NCBI GenBank assembly: GCA_002429615.1
Contig: DJAN01000219.1
Location: forward strand, 1 to 9,431
DNA: 9,431 bases
Direction: 5' to 3'
Source: Lysobacteraceae bacterium UBA6001
GTDB taxonomy: Bacteria > Pseudomonadota > Gammaproteobacteria > Xanthomonadales > Xanthomonadaceae
Within the stretch, counting starts at the first letter, position 1; each line of letters begins with the position of its first letter. Shown piece by piece: positions 1 through 5,899 of the stretch. Made by a program: the position numbers and the translations under genes. A model generated the notes under the pieces. That model was not told the origin of the DNA. It searched no databases and saw only the letters and a list, made by a program, of their open reading frames with translations.

Positions 1-615
1 CAGACCCTGCTGCTGATGACGGCGATCACCCTGCTGCCGTCGATGCTGCTGGTGCTGACCGCGTTCACCCGTATCACCATCGTGCTCGGCCTGCTGCGCC
101 AGGCGCTGGGCACCGGGCAGACGCCGTCCAACCAGATCCTGGTCGGGCTGGCGCTGTTCCTCACCGCGCTGGTGATGATGCCGGTGTGGGAAAAGATGTG
201 GAGCAGCGGCCTGCAGCCGTACCTCAACAACCAGATCGATTTCCAGACCGCGTGGACGCTGACCACCCAGCCGCTGCGCGCCTTCATGCTGGCGCAGGTG
301 CGCGAGACCGACCTGATGACCTTCGCCGGCATGGCCGGCGACGGCAAGTACAGCGGCCCGGATGCGGTGCCGTTCCCGGTGCTGGTGGCCTCGTTCGTCA
401 CCAGCGAGCTGAAGACCGCGTTCGAGATCGGCTTTCTGATCTTCATTCCGTTCGTGATCATCGACCTGGTCGTGGCCAGCGTGCTGATGTCGATGGGCAT
501 GATGATGCTCTCGCCGATGCTGGTGTCGGCGCCGTTCAAGATCCTGCTGTTCGTGCTGGTGGATGGCTGGGTGCTGGTGGTCGGCACGCTGGCGGCGAGC
601 TTCAACGCGGTGTAG
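1..615 (+). CDS. fliP: Flagellar export-gate protein FliP (5' end cut off)
   Basis: FliP forms, with FliQ and FliR, the inner-membrane export gate of the flagellar type III secretion system. The reading frame is open from base 1 and ends at TAG 613-615, leaving the last 204 residues. Full FliP proteins are usually about 245-280 aa, so the signal peptide and start lie outside the window. The visible part has the family pattern: a hydrophobic segment with FTRI (residues ~22-25), then [14 protein letters not shown] (~36-49), a periplasmic domain, and two C-terminal membrane helices with the conserved run [12 protein letters not shown] followed by [13 protein letters not shown]. The C-terminus looks complete, so the gene is not truncated by the foreign-looking genes that follow. 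In related bacteria fliQ normally comes next. Identity is certain; only the missing 5' part is unknown. Confidence 0.97.
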   Translation, partial: QTLLLMTAITLLPSMLLVLTAFTRITIVLGLLRQALGTGQTPSNQILVGLALFLTALVMMPVWEKMWSSGLQPYLNNQIDFQTAWTLTTQPLRAFMLAQVRETDLMTFAGMAGDGKYSGPDAVPFPVLVASFVTSELKTAFEIGFLIFIPFVIIDLVVASVLMSMGMMMLSPMLVSAPFKILLFVLVDGWVLVVGTLAASFNAV

Positions 616-621
616 TCGTAT

Positions 622-650
622 CGATGCGTTTTTGCGCTTGAAGCGCATCG
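622..650. other. Inverted repeat after fliP
   Basis: CGATGCG (622-628) and CGCATCG (644-650) are perfect 7-bp complements. The stem can be lengthened by TTTT/GAAG pairing that includes G-T wobbles. A second, competing palindrome, GCGCTT-G-AAGCGC, sits at 634-646. No T-run follows on either strand, so it lacks the mark of an intrinsic terminator. It starts 6 bases after the fliP stop codon and marks the left edge of the inserted genes. It could be an RNA-stabilising hairpin at the fliP 3' end or a scar of the insertion; the sequence does not decide. Confidence 0.5.
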
Positions 651-651
651 C

Positions 652-672
652 GGGGCGTGCCAGATTCGCCCC
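652..672 (+). other. Inverted repeat touching the start of the 62-aa gene
   Basis: GGGGCG (652-657) and CGCCCC (667-672) form a 6-bp all-GC stem with a 9-base loop. The stem ends directly at the ATG at 673. No Shine-Dalgarno sequence is visible between this hairpin and the start. Together with the inverted repeat at 622-650, almost the whole fliP/insert gap is made of two tandem hairpins. In RNA this would limit ribosome access to the first codon; that role is inferred. Confidence 0.4.
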
Positions 673-861
673 ATGAAAGCGCTCAAGAGTCCCCTTGCCA
701 AGAAGGTGCTGGCCGATCCGCAGGGATTGGCACAGCTGCGACGTTTTTTGACCACCGATACAACGCGGCAGGGAGCCGAGCCGGTGGTGATCGAGATCAG
801 GGATGAAGCCACCCAGCGTGACCTCCGCCTGATACCGGTCTACGTCCCCCGCGCCTGCTGA
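673..861 (+). CDS. Small hypothetical protein (62 aa), first gene of the fliP-fliQ insert
   Basis: I do not recognise this protein. It is 62 aa, has no membrane segment, and divides into a basic, helical-looking N-terminal half (KSPLAKKVL at 5-13, then LAQLRRFL at ~19-26) and a C-terminal half that alternates hydrophobic and charged residues as in beta strands (PVVIEIRDEATQRDLRLIPV). It ends with a lone Cys. ATG 673 is the first possible start after the fliP stop; the frame is the same as fliP's, with 19 open codons between. There is no visible Shine-Dalgarno sequence. The next gene begins 14 bases after its TGA, so the two probably form a unit. Hand-counted GC of 661-840 is about 61%, below the roughly 65-73% of sampled flagellar and dgc lines, which hints at separate ancestry. 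That it is truly translated is plausible, not proven. Confidence 0.55.
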   Translation: MKALKSPLAKKVLADPQGLAQLRRFLTTDTTRQGAEPVVIEIRDEATQRDLRLIPVYVPRAC

Positions 862-875
862 CCCCAGCTGCGCGC

Positions 876-1700
876 GTGAACCTCGCGCTGCCGGCCCTGG
901 TGGTCTTCCTGCTCCTGCTGCCGGGCTTCATCTCCCGCTCGCAGGTCAAGCTGACCGAGCGTGACAAGCTCGACTACTCGCCATTCGGCACCGTGGTGAC
1001 GGAAGGCTTCCTCTGGTCACTGGCGCTGCACTTGCTCTGGTTGCTGGCCTGCACGCTGGGAGAGCGCTATCTCGACCTGCGCATCCTGCTCGGGCTGTTG
1101 TCCTCCGCGCCGGCGGTCCAGGCCGAAGCCATTGCCCGTGCCGATGCCCAGGCGGGGCAGATCGCCCTGTATTTCGGCTCGCAGCTGCTGGCCGCAGCCC
1201 TGCTGACACCGCTCACCCGCCGCCTGATCTCGCGCTGGCACCTGGACCGTGGCGGTTCTCCCGTCGCCTGGCTGCTCCGGTTCCGGCGTGCGCCGTGGTA
1301 CTACCTGCTCAGCGGCGCGGACTGCGCGCGCGACGAGGTACCTGATTTGGTGTCCGTCGCGGCGGTGGTGGACGTGGCGGGCGAAGCCGTCCTCTATGTC
1401 GGCACGCTGGTCGACTATTACTTCGATGCGGAAGGAAAGCTCGACCGGCTCGTGCTCGAAGCCGTGCAGCGACGGCCACTTCGGACCGACAAGGCCGACA
1501 GCCCGGAACCCACCCCGTTCTACCGCATTGACGGCGACTACTTCGTGCTGCGTTACGAACAGGTCATGTCGCTGAACGTGCGCTACGTCCGCCTGGCTGA
1601 CCCCGTCGCTTCGATCGCAAGGCCACGCTGGCACCGCGTGGTCCGCGCCGGAACCCCGTCATCTGGACTGGCACCCGCCTTGCATCCGATCGGAGCATGA
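876..1700 (+). CDS. Predicted membrane protein of unknown function (274 aa), second gene of the insert
   Basis: The protein starts with GTG and runs straight into a hydrophobic segment (residues ~3-20, ending LLLPGFISR). Further hydrophobic stretches lie at ~45-61 and ~96-113. Residues ~128-240 look soluble and ordered: PWYYLLSG (140-147), a beta-rich stretch VAAVVDVAGEAVLYVGTLVD (161-180), then GKLDRLVLE (187-195), YRIDGDYFVLRYE (216-228) and LNVRYVRL (233-240). This layout, N-terminal helices with a PGF motif and a C-terminal beta-rich domain, reminds me of the DUF6338-type proteins of unknown function; this is recollection, not a search result. The last ~30 residues look low in structure and may be leftover intergenic DNA. 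No Shine-Dalgarno is visible. Its TGA overlaps the fliQ start as ATGA, which would couple translation of fliQ to it. No flagellar function can be argued from the sequence. Confidence 0.75.
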   Translation: MNLALPALVVFLLLLPGFISRSQVKLTERDKLDYSPFGTVVTEGFLWSLALHLLWLLACTLGERYLDLRILLGLLSSAPAVQAEAIARADAQAGQIALYFGSQLLAAALLTPLTRRLISRWHLDRGGSPVAWLLRFRRAPWYYLLSGADCARDEVPDLVSVAAVVDVAGEAVLYVGTLVDYYFDAEGKLDRLVLEAVQRRPLRTDKADSPEPTPFYRIDGDYFVLRYEQVMSLNVRYVRLADPVASIARPRWHRVVRAGTPSSGLAPALHPIGA

Positions 1701-1966
1701 GTCCCGAAATCGCCCTGACCGAACTGCGCGGCGGACTGGTCACCGTCCTCTGGCTGGCCGGCCCCATCCTGTTGGCCGTGCTCGTGGTCGGCGTGGTGGT
1801 CGGCGTGATCCAGGCCGCCACGCAGATCAACGAACCCACCATCGCCTTCATCGCCAAGGCGGTGGCGCTGACCGCCGTGCTGTTCGCCACCGGCAGCATG
1901 CTGCTCGCGCACCTGGTCGAATACACGACCATGCTGTTCCAGCGCATTCCCCACCTGATCGGCTAG
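1697..1966 (+). CDS. fliQ: Flagellar export-gate protein FliQ
   Basis: FliQ is the smallest core subunit of the export gate and packs around the FliP/FliR complex in the inner membrane. At 89 aa it has the family's usual length, with two membrane helices (~18-40 and ~50-72) around the conserved segment VVVGVIQAATQINEPTIAF. The start MSPEIALTEL is the expected N-terminus, so fliQ is intact although its usual neighbour fliP is about 1.08 kb away. ATG 1697 overlaps the TGA of the preceding 274-aa gene by four bases. The GGAG at 1692-1695 is only one base from the ATG, too close for a normal Shine-Dalgarno, so initiation probably depends on ribosomes finishing the upstream gene. fliR follows after 19 bases. 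Confidence 0.97.
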   Translation: MSPEIALTELRGGLVTVLWLAGPILLAVLVVGVVVGVIQAATQINEPTIAFIAKAVALTAVLFATGSMLLAHLVEYTTMLFQRIPHLIG

Positions 1967-1985
1967 CGCCGCCGGAGCCGCCGAC

Positions 1986-2777
1986 ATGGATGCCGCCACC
2001 CAGATGGTGATCGACGGCCAGCGCGCGTTCGCGATGGTCGGTGCGATCCTCTGGACGATGCTGCGCATCGGCGCGGTGCTCACCGCGATGCCGCTGGTCG
2101 GCACCAAGGCGGTACCGGCGCGCATCCGGGTGATGATCGCCGGCACCCTGGCGATGGCGCTGGCGCCGATGCTGCCGCCGGTCCCGGCATGGAATGGCTT
2201 CGACGCCACCGTGGTGCTCAGCGTGGCGCGCGAGCTGGCGATCGGCGCGACGATCGGCTTCCTGCTGCGGTTGATCTTCGAGGCGGGCGCCTTCGCCGGT
2301 GAAATGATCTCGCAAAGTACCGGCCTATCCTTCGCGCAGATGTCCGATCCGCTGCGCGGCGTCACCTCCGGCGTGATCGCGCAGTGGTTCTACCTCGGCT
2401 TCGGCCTGCTGTTCTTCGTCGCCAACGGACACCTGGCGCTGATCGCGTTGATCATGGACAGCTACAAGGCGGTACCGATCGGCACCGCCCTGCCCGATCC
2501 CCACGCCTTCGCCGAGGTCGCGCCGACCTTCTTCCTGCAGGTGCTGCGCGGCGGCCTGACCCTGGCGCTGCCGATGATCGTAGCGATGCTGGCGGTGAAC
2601 CTGGCGTTCGGCGCGCTGGCCAAGGCCGCGCCCGCACTCAATCCCATCCAGCTCGGGCTGCCGGTGTCGGTGCTGCTGGGTCTGTTCCTGCTGGCGATGC
2701 TGGCCGGCGAGATGGGCCCACCCGTACAACGCCTGTTCGACGCCACCTTCGACGCCGCCCGCCAGCTCACCGGCTGA
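1986..2777 (+). CDS. fliR: Flagellar export-gate protein FliR
   Basis: FliR completes the FliP5-FliQ4-FliR1 export gate in the inner membrane. The 263-aa product matches the family length and is mostly membrane helices: ~17-36, ~46-62, ~77-98, ~122-150, ~177-200 and ~220-241. Recognisable family pieces are VPARIRVMIAG (near 43-53), ISQSTGLSFAQMSDP (108-122), and the C-terminal LNPIQLGLPVSVLLGL. ATG 1986 has a good ribosome binding site, GGAG at 1974-1977 with eight bases of spacing. It lies 19 bases after fliQ in the same operon. The region after its stop contains a separate late promoter, so transcription units change here even though no terminator is visible. Confidence 0.96.
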   Translation: MDAATQMVIDGQRAFAMVGAILWTMLRIGAVLTAMPLVGTKAVPARIRVMIAGTLAMALAPMLPPVPAWNGFDATVVLSVARELAIGATIGFLLRLIFEAGAFAGEMISQSTGLSFAQMSDPLRGVTSGVIAQWFYLGFGLLFFVANGHLALIALIMDSYKAVPIGTALPDPHAFAEVAPTFFLQVLRGGLTLALPMIVAMLAVNLAFGALAKAAPALNPIQLGLPVSVLLGLFLLAMLAGEMGPPVQRLFDATFDAARQLTG

Positions 2778-2789
2778 CCGGCCGCGCCC

Positions 2790-2816
2790 TACAGTTGCGG
2801 GCACCACGGCCGATAA
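2790..2816 (+). promoter_or_regulatory. Predicted sigma-28 (FliA) promoter for the GGDEF gene
   Basis: TACAGTTG (2790-2797), 11 bases, then GCCGATAA (2809-2816). The flagellar sigma factor FliA recognises TAAAGTTT-N11-GCCGATAA in enterobacteria. The -10 half matches at all eight positions, the -35 half at six of eight, and the spacing is exact. Transcription would begin near 2822-2824, giving a leader of only about 28-30 bases before ATG 2852. It lies in the only non-coding gap between fliR and the next gene. The function is predicted from the match and its place. Confidence 0.82.
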
Positions 2817-2826
2817 CCTTGACGGA

Positions 2827-2848
2827 CGAACCCCGGGGAGAGGGTTCG
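2827..2848 (+). promoter_or_regulatory. Leader hairpin holding the ribosome binding site of the GGDEF gene
   Basis: CGAACCC (2827-2833) pairs perfectly with GGGTTCG (2842-2848), leaving the 8-base loop CGGGGAGA. The Shine-Dalgarno sequence (GGGGAGAGG, 2835-2843) lies in the loop and runs into the 3' arm; the stem ends three bases before ATG 2852. The predicted FliA transcript would start just before it, so the leader is almost only this hairpin. A GGA exposed in a loop over the ribosome binding site is also how RsmA/CsrA targets look, but the loop is not the full RsmA consensus. Regulation is inferred. Confidence 0.6.
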
Positions 2849-2851
2849 CCG

Positions 2852-5842
2852 ATGCCGGGGAGTATCCGCAGTCACGTGGCCGCCATGCCGCACCCGATCC
2901 ACCGACCCTCCACGGCCATCCGACGTGCCGTGGCCTGGACCTGCGCGCTGTTCTGGCTGCTCGCCCTGCCCGCCATCGCCCAGAACTACAGCTTCCGCGC
3001 TTATGCACAGGCCGAAGGACTGCAGGGGCTGTCGATCAGCACGCTGTACGAAGACCGCCAGGGCGTCCTGTGGGTCGGCACCGAACTGGGACTGCACCGC
3101 TACGAACGCGAGCGCTTTCACCTGGTCGACGGCGAAGCCGGGGTCAGCAGCATCTATATCCGCGCGATCACCGAGGACAGTGCCGGCCGGCTGTGGGTAG
3201 GCACCTCCAACGGCCTGTACGTGCGCCGCGGCACGCGCTTCCAGAGCGTGCTGCGCGACGGCCGCCCGATCCAGATCGACAACGGCAACACGCTGGTGGC
3301 ACAGGACGATGGCGTCGTCGCGGTCAGCCACCGCCAGCTGCTGCGCATCACCGCGGCCGGCAACGACTGGCAGGTCCGTCCGGTCGGCCTGCGCCTGGAT
3401 GGTCATGCGCTGCCACCGATGGGCGAAGCGCTGCTGGCCGAAGGTTCCCTGCTGTGGGCCGCCTGCGGCACCCAGCTGTGCCGCATCGCGGCCAATGGCC
3501 GGGTCTCGCTGCTGGGCGAGGCGCAAGGCCTGCCCGCGGAGCGCTGGCAGGCGATCCTGCGCGCCCGCGACGGCACGCTGTGGGTCCGCGGCGGCGACCA
3601 TGTGCTGTCGCTGCCCCCCGGGCGCGACCGCTTCGTCGATCATCCGGCCCCCAACGGTGGCGGCTTCACCATGCTGTCCGGCGCGACCAACCTGGCGCTG
3701 GATCCACGCGGCCGCGTCGTCACCCGCGCCAATGGTGGCCTGGTGCGCTGGGAAGGCGACCACTGGCGCCTGTTCTCGCGCAGCCAGGGTGTGGACATCA
3801 CCCCGCTGGTGGGTCCGATCCTGGTGCAGCGCGACGGCCGTTTCTGGATCGGCACCCGCGGCCTCGGCGTGCAGCGCTGGCTGGCCTACGACCGCATTGA
3901 ACACTGGGAAGAAAGCCAGGGCCTGGCCGGCGCGCCGACCTGGTCGATCCTGCGCACGCCACAGGGCGAACTGCTGGTCGGCGGCGATGCCGGCAGCAAC
4001 GTGCTGGATCCGCAGGCGCGGCGCATGCGCCCGTGGACGCTGGCCGACGGCCGGCCGCTGCAGCAGACCATCAGCCTGGCGACCGCCCCGGATGGCGCGG
4101 TGTGGCTGGGACGCTCCTCCGGCATGATCGCGCGCCGCGACCCGCTCGATGGCAGCACGCGCGATATCGGCGAGGTGCCGGCGGGCGTGCGGGTCATGCT
4201 GTTCGACCGCGAGGGCATTCTGTGGATCGTCACCGGCCGCGGTGTGTTTCGCCTCGCGCCGGGCGCGAATCGTCCGCTGCGCGAACGCGAGTTGCCTGTG
4301 AGCTCGTTCGACGACGCGCGCATGGACGCGGACGGACGGCTGTGGATGACCTCCAGCGCCGGCCTGTATCGCCGCATCGACGGCCATTGGCGTCGCGTCG
4401 AGGTGACCGGCGCGCTGCCGAGCCAGGACTTCTCGCGCATTTCGCTCGCGCCGGATGGCGAGGTGTGGATTTCGCTCAACGATGCCGGCCTGTGGCACGG
4501 CCGCATGGACGAGGCGCGCAACCGGCTGACCGTGCAACCGGTGGACGATCCGCTGGTGTCGCGGATCATGCCCTACATCCTGCGCCACGACAGCCGTGGC
4601 TGGCTGTGGCTGGGCAGCAGCCAGGGCGTGGACCTGCTGCGCGACGGGCGCTGGATCCGCGTCACCCAGGCCGAAGGCCTGCTATGGGACGACACCTCCG
4701 CCAACGCCTTCTTCGAGGACCGCGACGGCGCGGTATGGATCGGTTCCAGCCGTGGGCTGAGCCGCATCTTCGATCCGGCCGCGCTGTTCACGCCGCGCCC
4801 GTTGCAGCTGGAGGTCGCGCGCATCCGCCGCGGCGACCTGCCGGTGTTGCCGGGCAGCGCGCTGCTGTGGTCCGAACAGCCGCTGGACATCGATCTATCC
4901 ACGCCCGGCGCCAGCGGCGGCAGCGACCGCGTGTTGTTCCGCTACCGCATCAACGACCGCCAGGGCCAGTGGATCACCACCCCGCAGGACCATCTGGTCT
5001 ATCCGATCCTCGCGCCGGGCCGTTACGAGCTGGAACTGCAGGCGCAGGATGTGCGCCAGCGCCAGCTCAGCAATACCGTGCATCTCGCCTTCGAGGTGCT
5101 GCCGCCGTGGTGGCGCAGCCCGCTGGCGGTGCTGACCTATGTCCTGCTCGCCTTTGCCGCCGTGCTGGGGTTGCTGCGCTGGCGGGTCAGCCGCCTGCTG
5201 GCGCGCGAGCGCGAGCTGGAGCGGCTGGTGGACGAGCGCACCCAGGAGCTGCAGCGCGAGAAGCAGGAACTGGAGGTCGCGCGCGCCAGCCTGGCGATCA
5301 AGGCCACCCGCGACGAACTCACCGGCCTGCTCAACCGCGCCGGCATCCTGGAGGCGATGGCGGTCTGCGTGGCCGCCGCGCGCCGCGACGGCGAGCCCCT
5401 GGCGGTGGTGCTGATCGACCTGGATTACTTCAAGCAGATCAACGACGTCTACGGCCATCTGGCCGGCGACGCGGTGCTGGCCCGGGTCGGCCGCCGCCTG
5501 GATGCCTGCCTGCGCGGCAGCGACCAGGTCGGCCGCTACGGCGGCGAGGAACTGCTGGCGGTGATGCCGGGGCTGTCGCCGGTCGCCCACGGACGCCTGC
5601 GCACCATCCACGACGCCATCTGCGGCACGCCCTACGCGGTGGACGACGTGGTCCTGGAGGTCACCTGCTCGATGGGCGTGGCCTGGGCGCGTGAAGGCGA
5701 GACCGTGGGCCAGCTGCTGGCGCGCACCGACGCGGCGCTGTATCGCGCCAAGCATGGGGGGCGCAACCGCATGGAAATCGACGAACCGACCGTGGCCGCC
5801 GACCCCGGCATCAGCAGCTGGACCTCGACCGCGACACCCTGA
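2852..5842 (+). CDS. Periplasmic two-propeller sensor diguanylate cyclase (GGDEF)
   Basis: Likely makes c-di-GMP from two GTP in response to a periplasmic signal. From ATG 2852 (Shine-Dalgarno 2838-2843, eight bases away) it is 996 aa; ATG 2885 would give 985 aa but has a weak ribosome site. A signal peptide with hydrophobic core ~26-43 ends in AIA. Residues ~46-640 hold 14 repeats of ~40-47 aa of the Reg_prop type, each ending in a W-x-G-[TS]-x-x-GL-like strand; Trp of this motif is seen at 74, 115, 244, 332, 418, 458, 498, 539, 586 and 629, and four repeats are degenerate. That predicts two seven-bladed propellers. Then come a Y_Y_Y-like domain (~651-750), one membrane helix (~757-775), a coiled coil (~780-818) and the GGDEF domain: DELTGLLNR 821-829, metal/GTP site IDLDYFK 855-861, inhibitory site RGSD 888-891, active site GGEEL 897-901. 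The last active-site residue is Leu instead of Phe; the catalytic residues remain. The ligand is unknown. Confidence 0.93.
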   Translation: MPGSIRSHVAAMPHPIHRPSTAIRRAVAWTCALFWLLALPAIAQNYSFRAYAQAEGLQGLSISTLYEDRQGVLWVGTELGLHRYERERFHLVDGEAGVSSIYIRAITEDSAGRLWVGTSNGLYVRRGTRFQSVLRDGRPIQIDNGNTLVAQDDGVVAVSHRQLLRITAAGNDWQVRPVGLRLDGHALPPMGEALLAEGSLLWAACGTQLCRIAANGRVSLLGEAQGLPAERWQAILRARDGTLWVRGGDHVLSLPPGRDRFVDHPAPNGGGFTMLSGATNLALDPRGRVVTRANGGLVRWEGDHWRLFSRSQGVDITPLVGPILVQRDGRFWIGTRGLGVQRWLAYDRIEHWEESQGLAGAPTWSILRTPQGELLVGGDAGSNVLDPQARRMRPWTLADGRPLQQTISLATAPDGAVWLGRSSGMIARRDPLDGSTRDIGEVPAGVRVMLFDREGILWIVTGRGVFRLAPGANRPLRERELPVSSFDDARMDADGRLWMTSSAGLYRRIDGHWRRVEVTGALPSQDFSRISLAPDGEVWISLNDAGLWHGRMDEARNRLTVQPVDDPLVSRIMPYILRHDSRGWLWLGSSQGVDLLRDGRWIRVTQAEGLLWDDTSANAFFEDRDGAVWIGSSRGLSRIFDPAALFTPRPLQLEVARIRRGDLPVLPGSALLWSEQPLDIDLSTPGASGGSDRVLFRYRINDRQGQWITTPQDHLVYPILAPGRYELELQAQDVRQRQLSNTVHLAFEVLPPWWRSPLAVLTYVLLAFAAVLGLLRWRVSRLLARERELERLVDERTQELQREKQELEVARASLAIKATRDELTGLLNRAGILEAMAVCVAAARRDGEPLAVVLIDLDYFKQINDVYGHLAGDAVLARVGRRLDACLRGSDQVGRYGGEELLAVMPGLSPVAHGRLRTIHDAICGTPYAVDDVVLEVTCSMGVAWAREGETVGQLLARTDAALYRAKHGGRNRMEIDEPTVAADPGISSWTSTATP

Positions 5843-5848
5843 TCCGGC

Positions 5849-5864
5849 CGGCACGCCGCTTGCA
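5849..5864 (+). promoter_or_regulatory. Predicted sigma-54 (RpoN) promoter for flhB-flhA
   Basis: CGGCACG (5849-5855), four bases, TTGCA (5860-5864). The sigma-54 consensus is TGGCACG-N4-TTGC(A/T); only the first base differs. The invariant GG (5850-5851) and GC (5862-5863) are 12 bases apart, as required for -24/-12. Transcription would start near 5874, about 25 bases before the flhB start. Sigma-54 with the activator FleQ drives early flagellar genes, including flhA, in Pseudomonas, and RpoN2/FleQ play this role in Xanthomonas. No upstream activator site was identified; it would lie inside the GGDEF gene. Confidence 0.78.
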
Positions 5865-5870
5865 GGACCC

Positions 5871-5895
5871 CAGGCAGCTCCCCTCCCGCTGCCTG
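5871..5895 (+). other. Inverted repeat in the flhB leader
   Basis: CAGGCAGC (5871-5878) and GCTGCCTG (5888-5895) form a perfect 8-bp stem with loop TCCCCTCCC, ending four bases before ATG 5900. It overlaps the predicted sigma-54 start site (~5874) and replaces the position where a Shine-Dalgarno would be expected. No T-run follows, so it is not a standard terminator for the GGDEF gene. It may be a translational control hairpin or a protein-binding palindrome; neither can be shown from sequence. Confidence 0.5.
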
Positions 5896-5899
5896 CCCG

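Noticed and set aside
622..650. Intrinsic terminator after fliP
   Set aside because: There is a stem but no T-run after it on either strand, and the following genes appear to be in the operon.
616..1696. Insertion sequence or transposon between fliP and fliQ
   Set aside because: No transposase or integrase frame, no terminal inverted repeats at both edges and no matching target duplication were found; only cassette-like gene content remains.
2384..2851. Longer form of the cyclase starting inside fliR
   Set aside because: The extra ~156 residues overlap fliR, are Arg/Pro/Ala-rich and would bury the signal peptide. ATG 2852 has a good ribosome binding site after the FliA promoter.
2789..4588. 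Long open frame (599 codons) on the - strand opposite the cyclase gene
   Set aside because: It is low-complexity in composition (rich in Ala, Arg, Gln, His), shows no domain, and lies opposite a clearly coding propeller/GGDEF gene. GC-rich third positions routinely open such frames.
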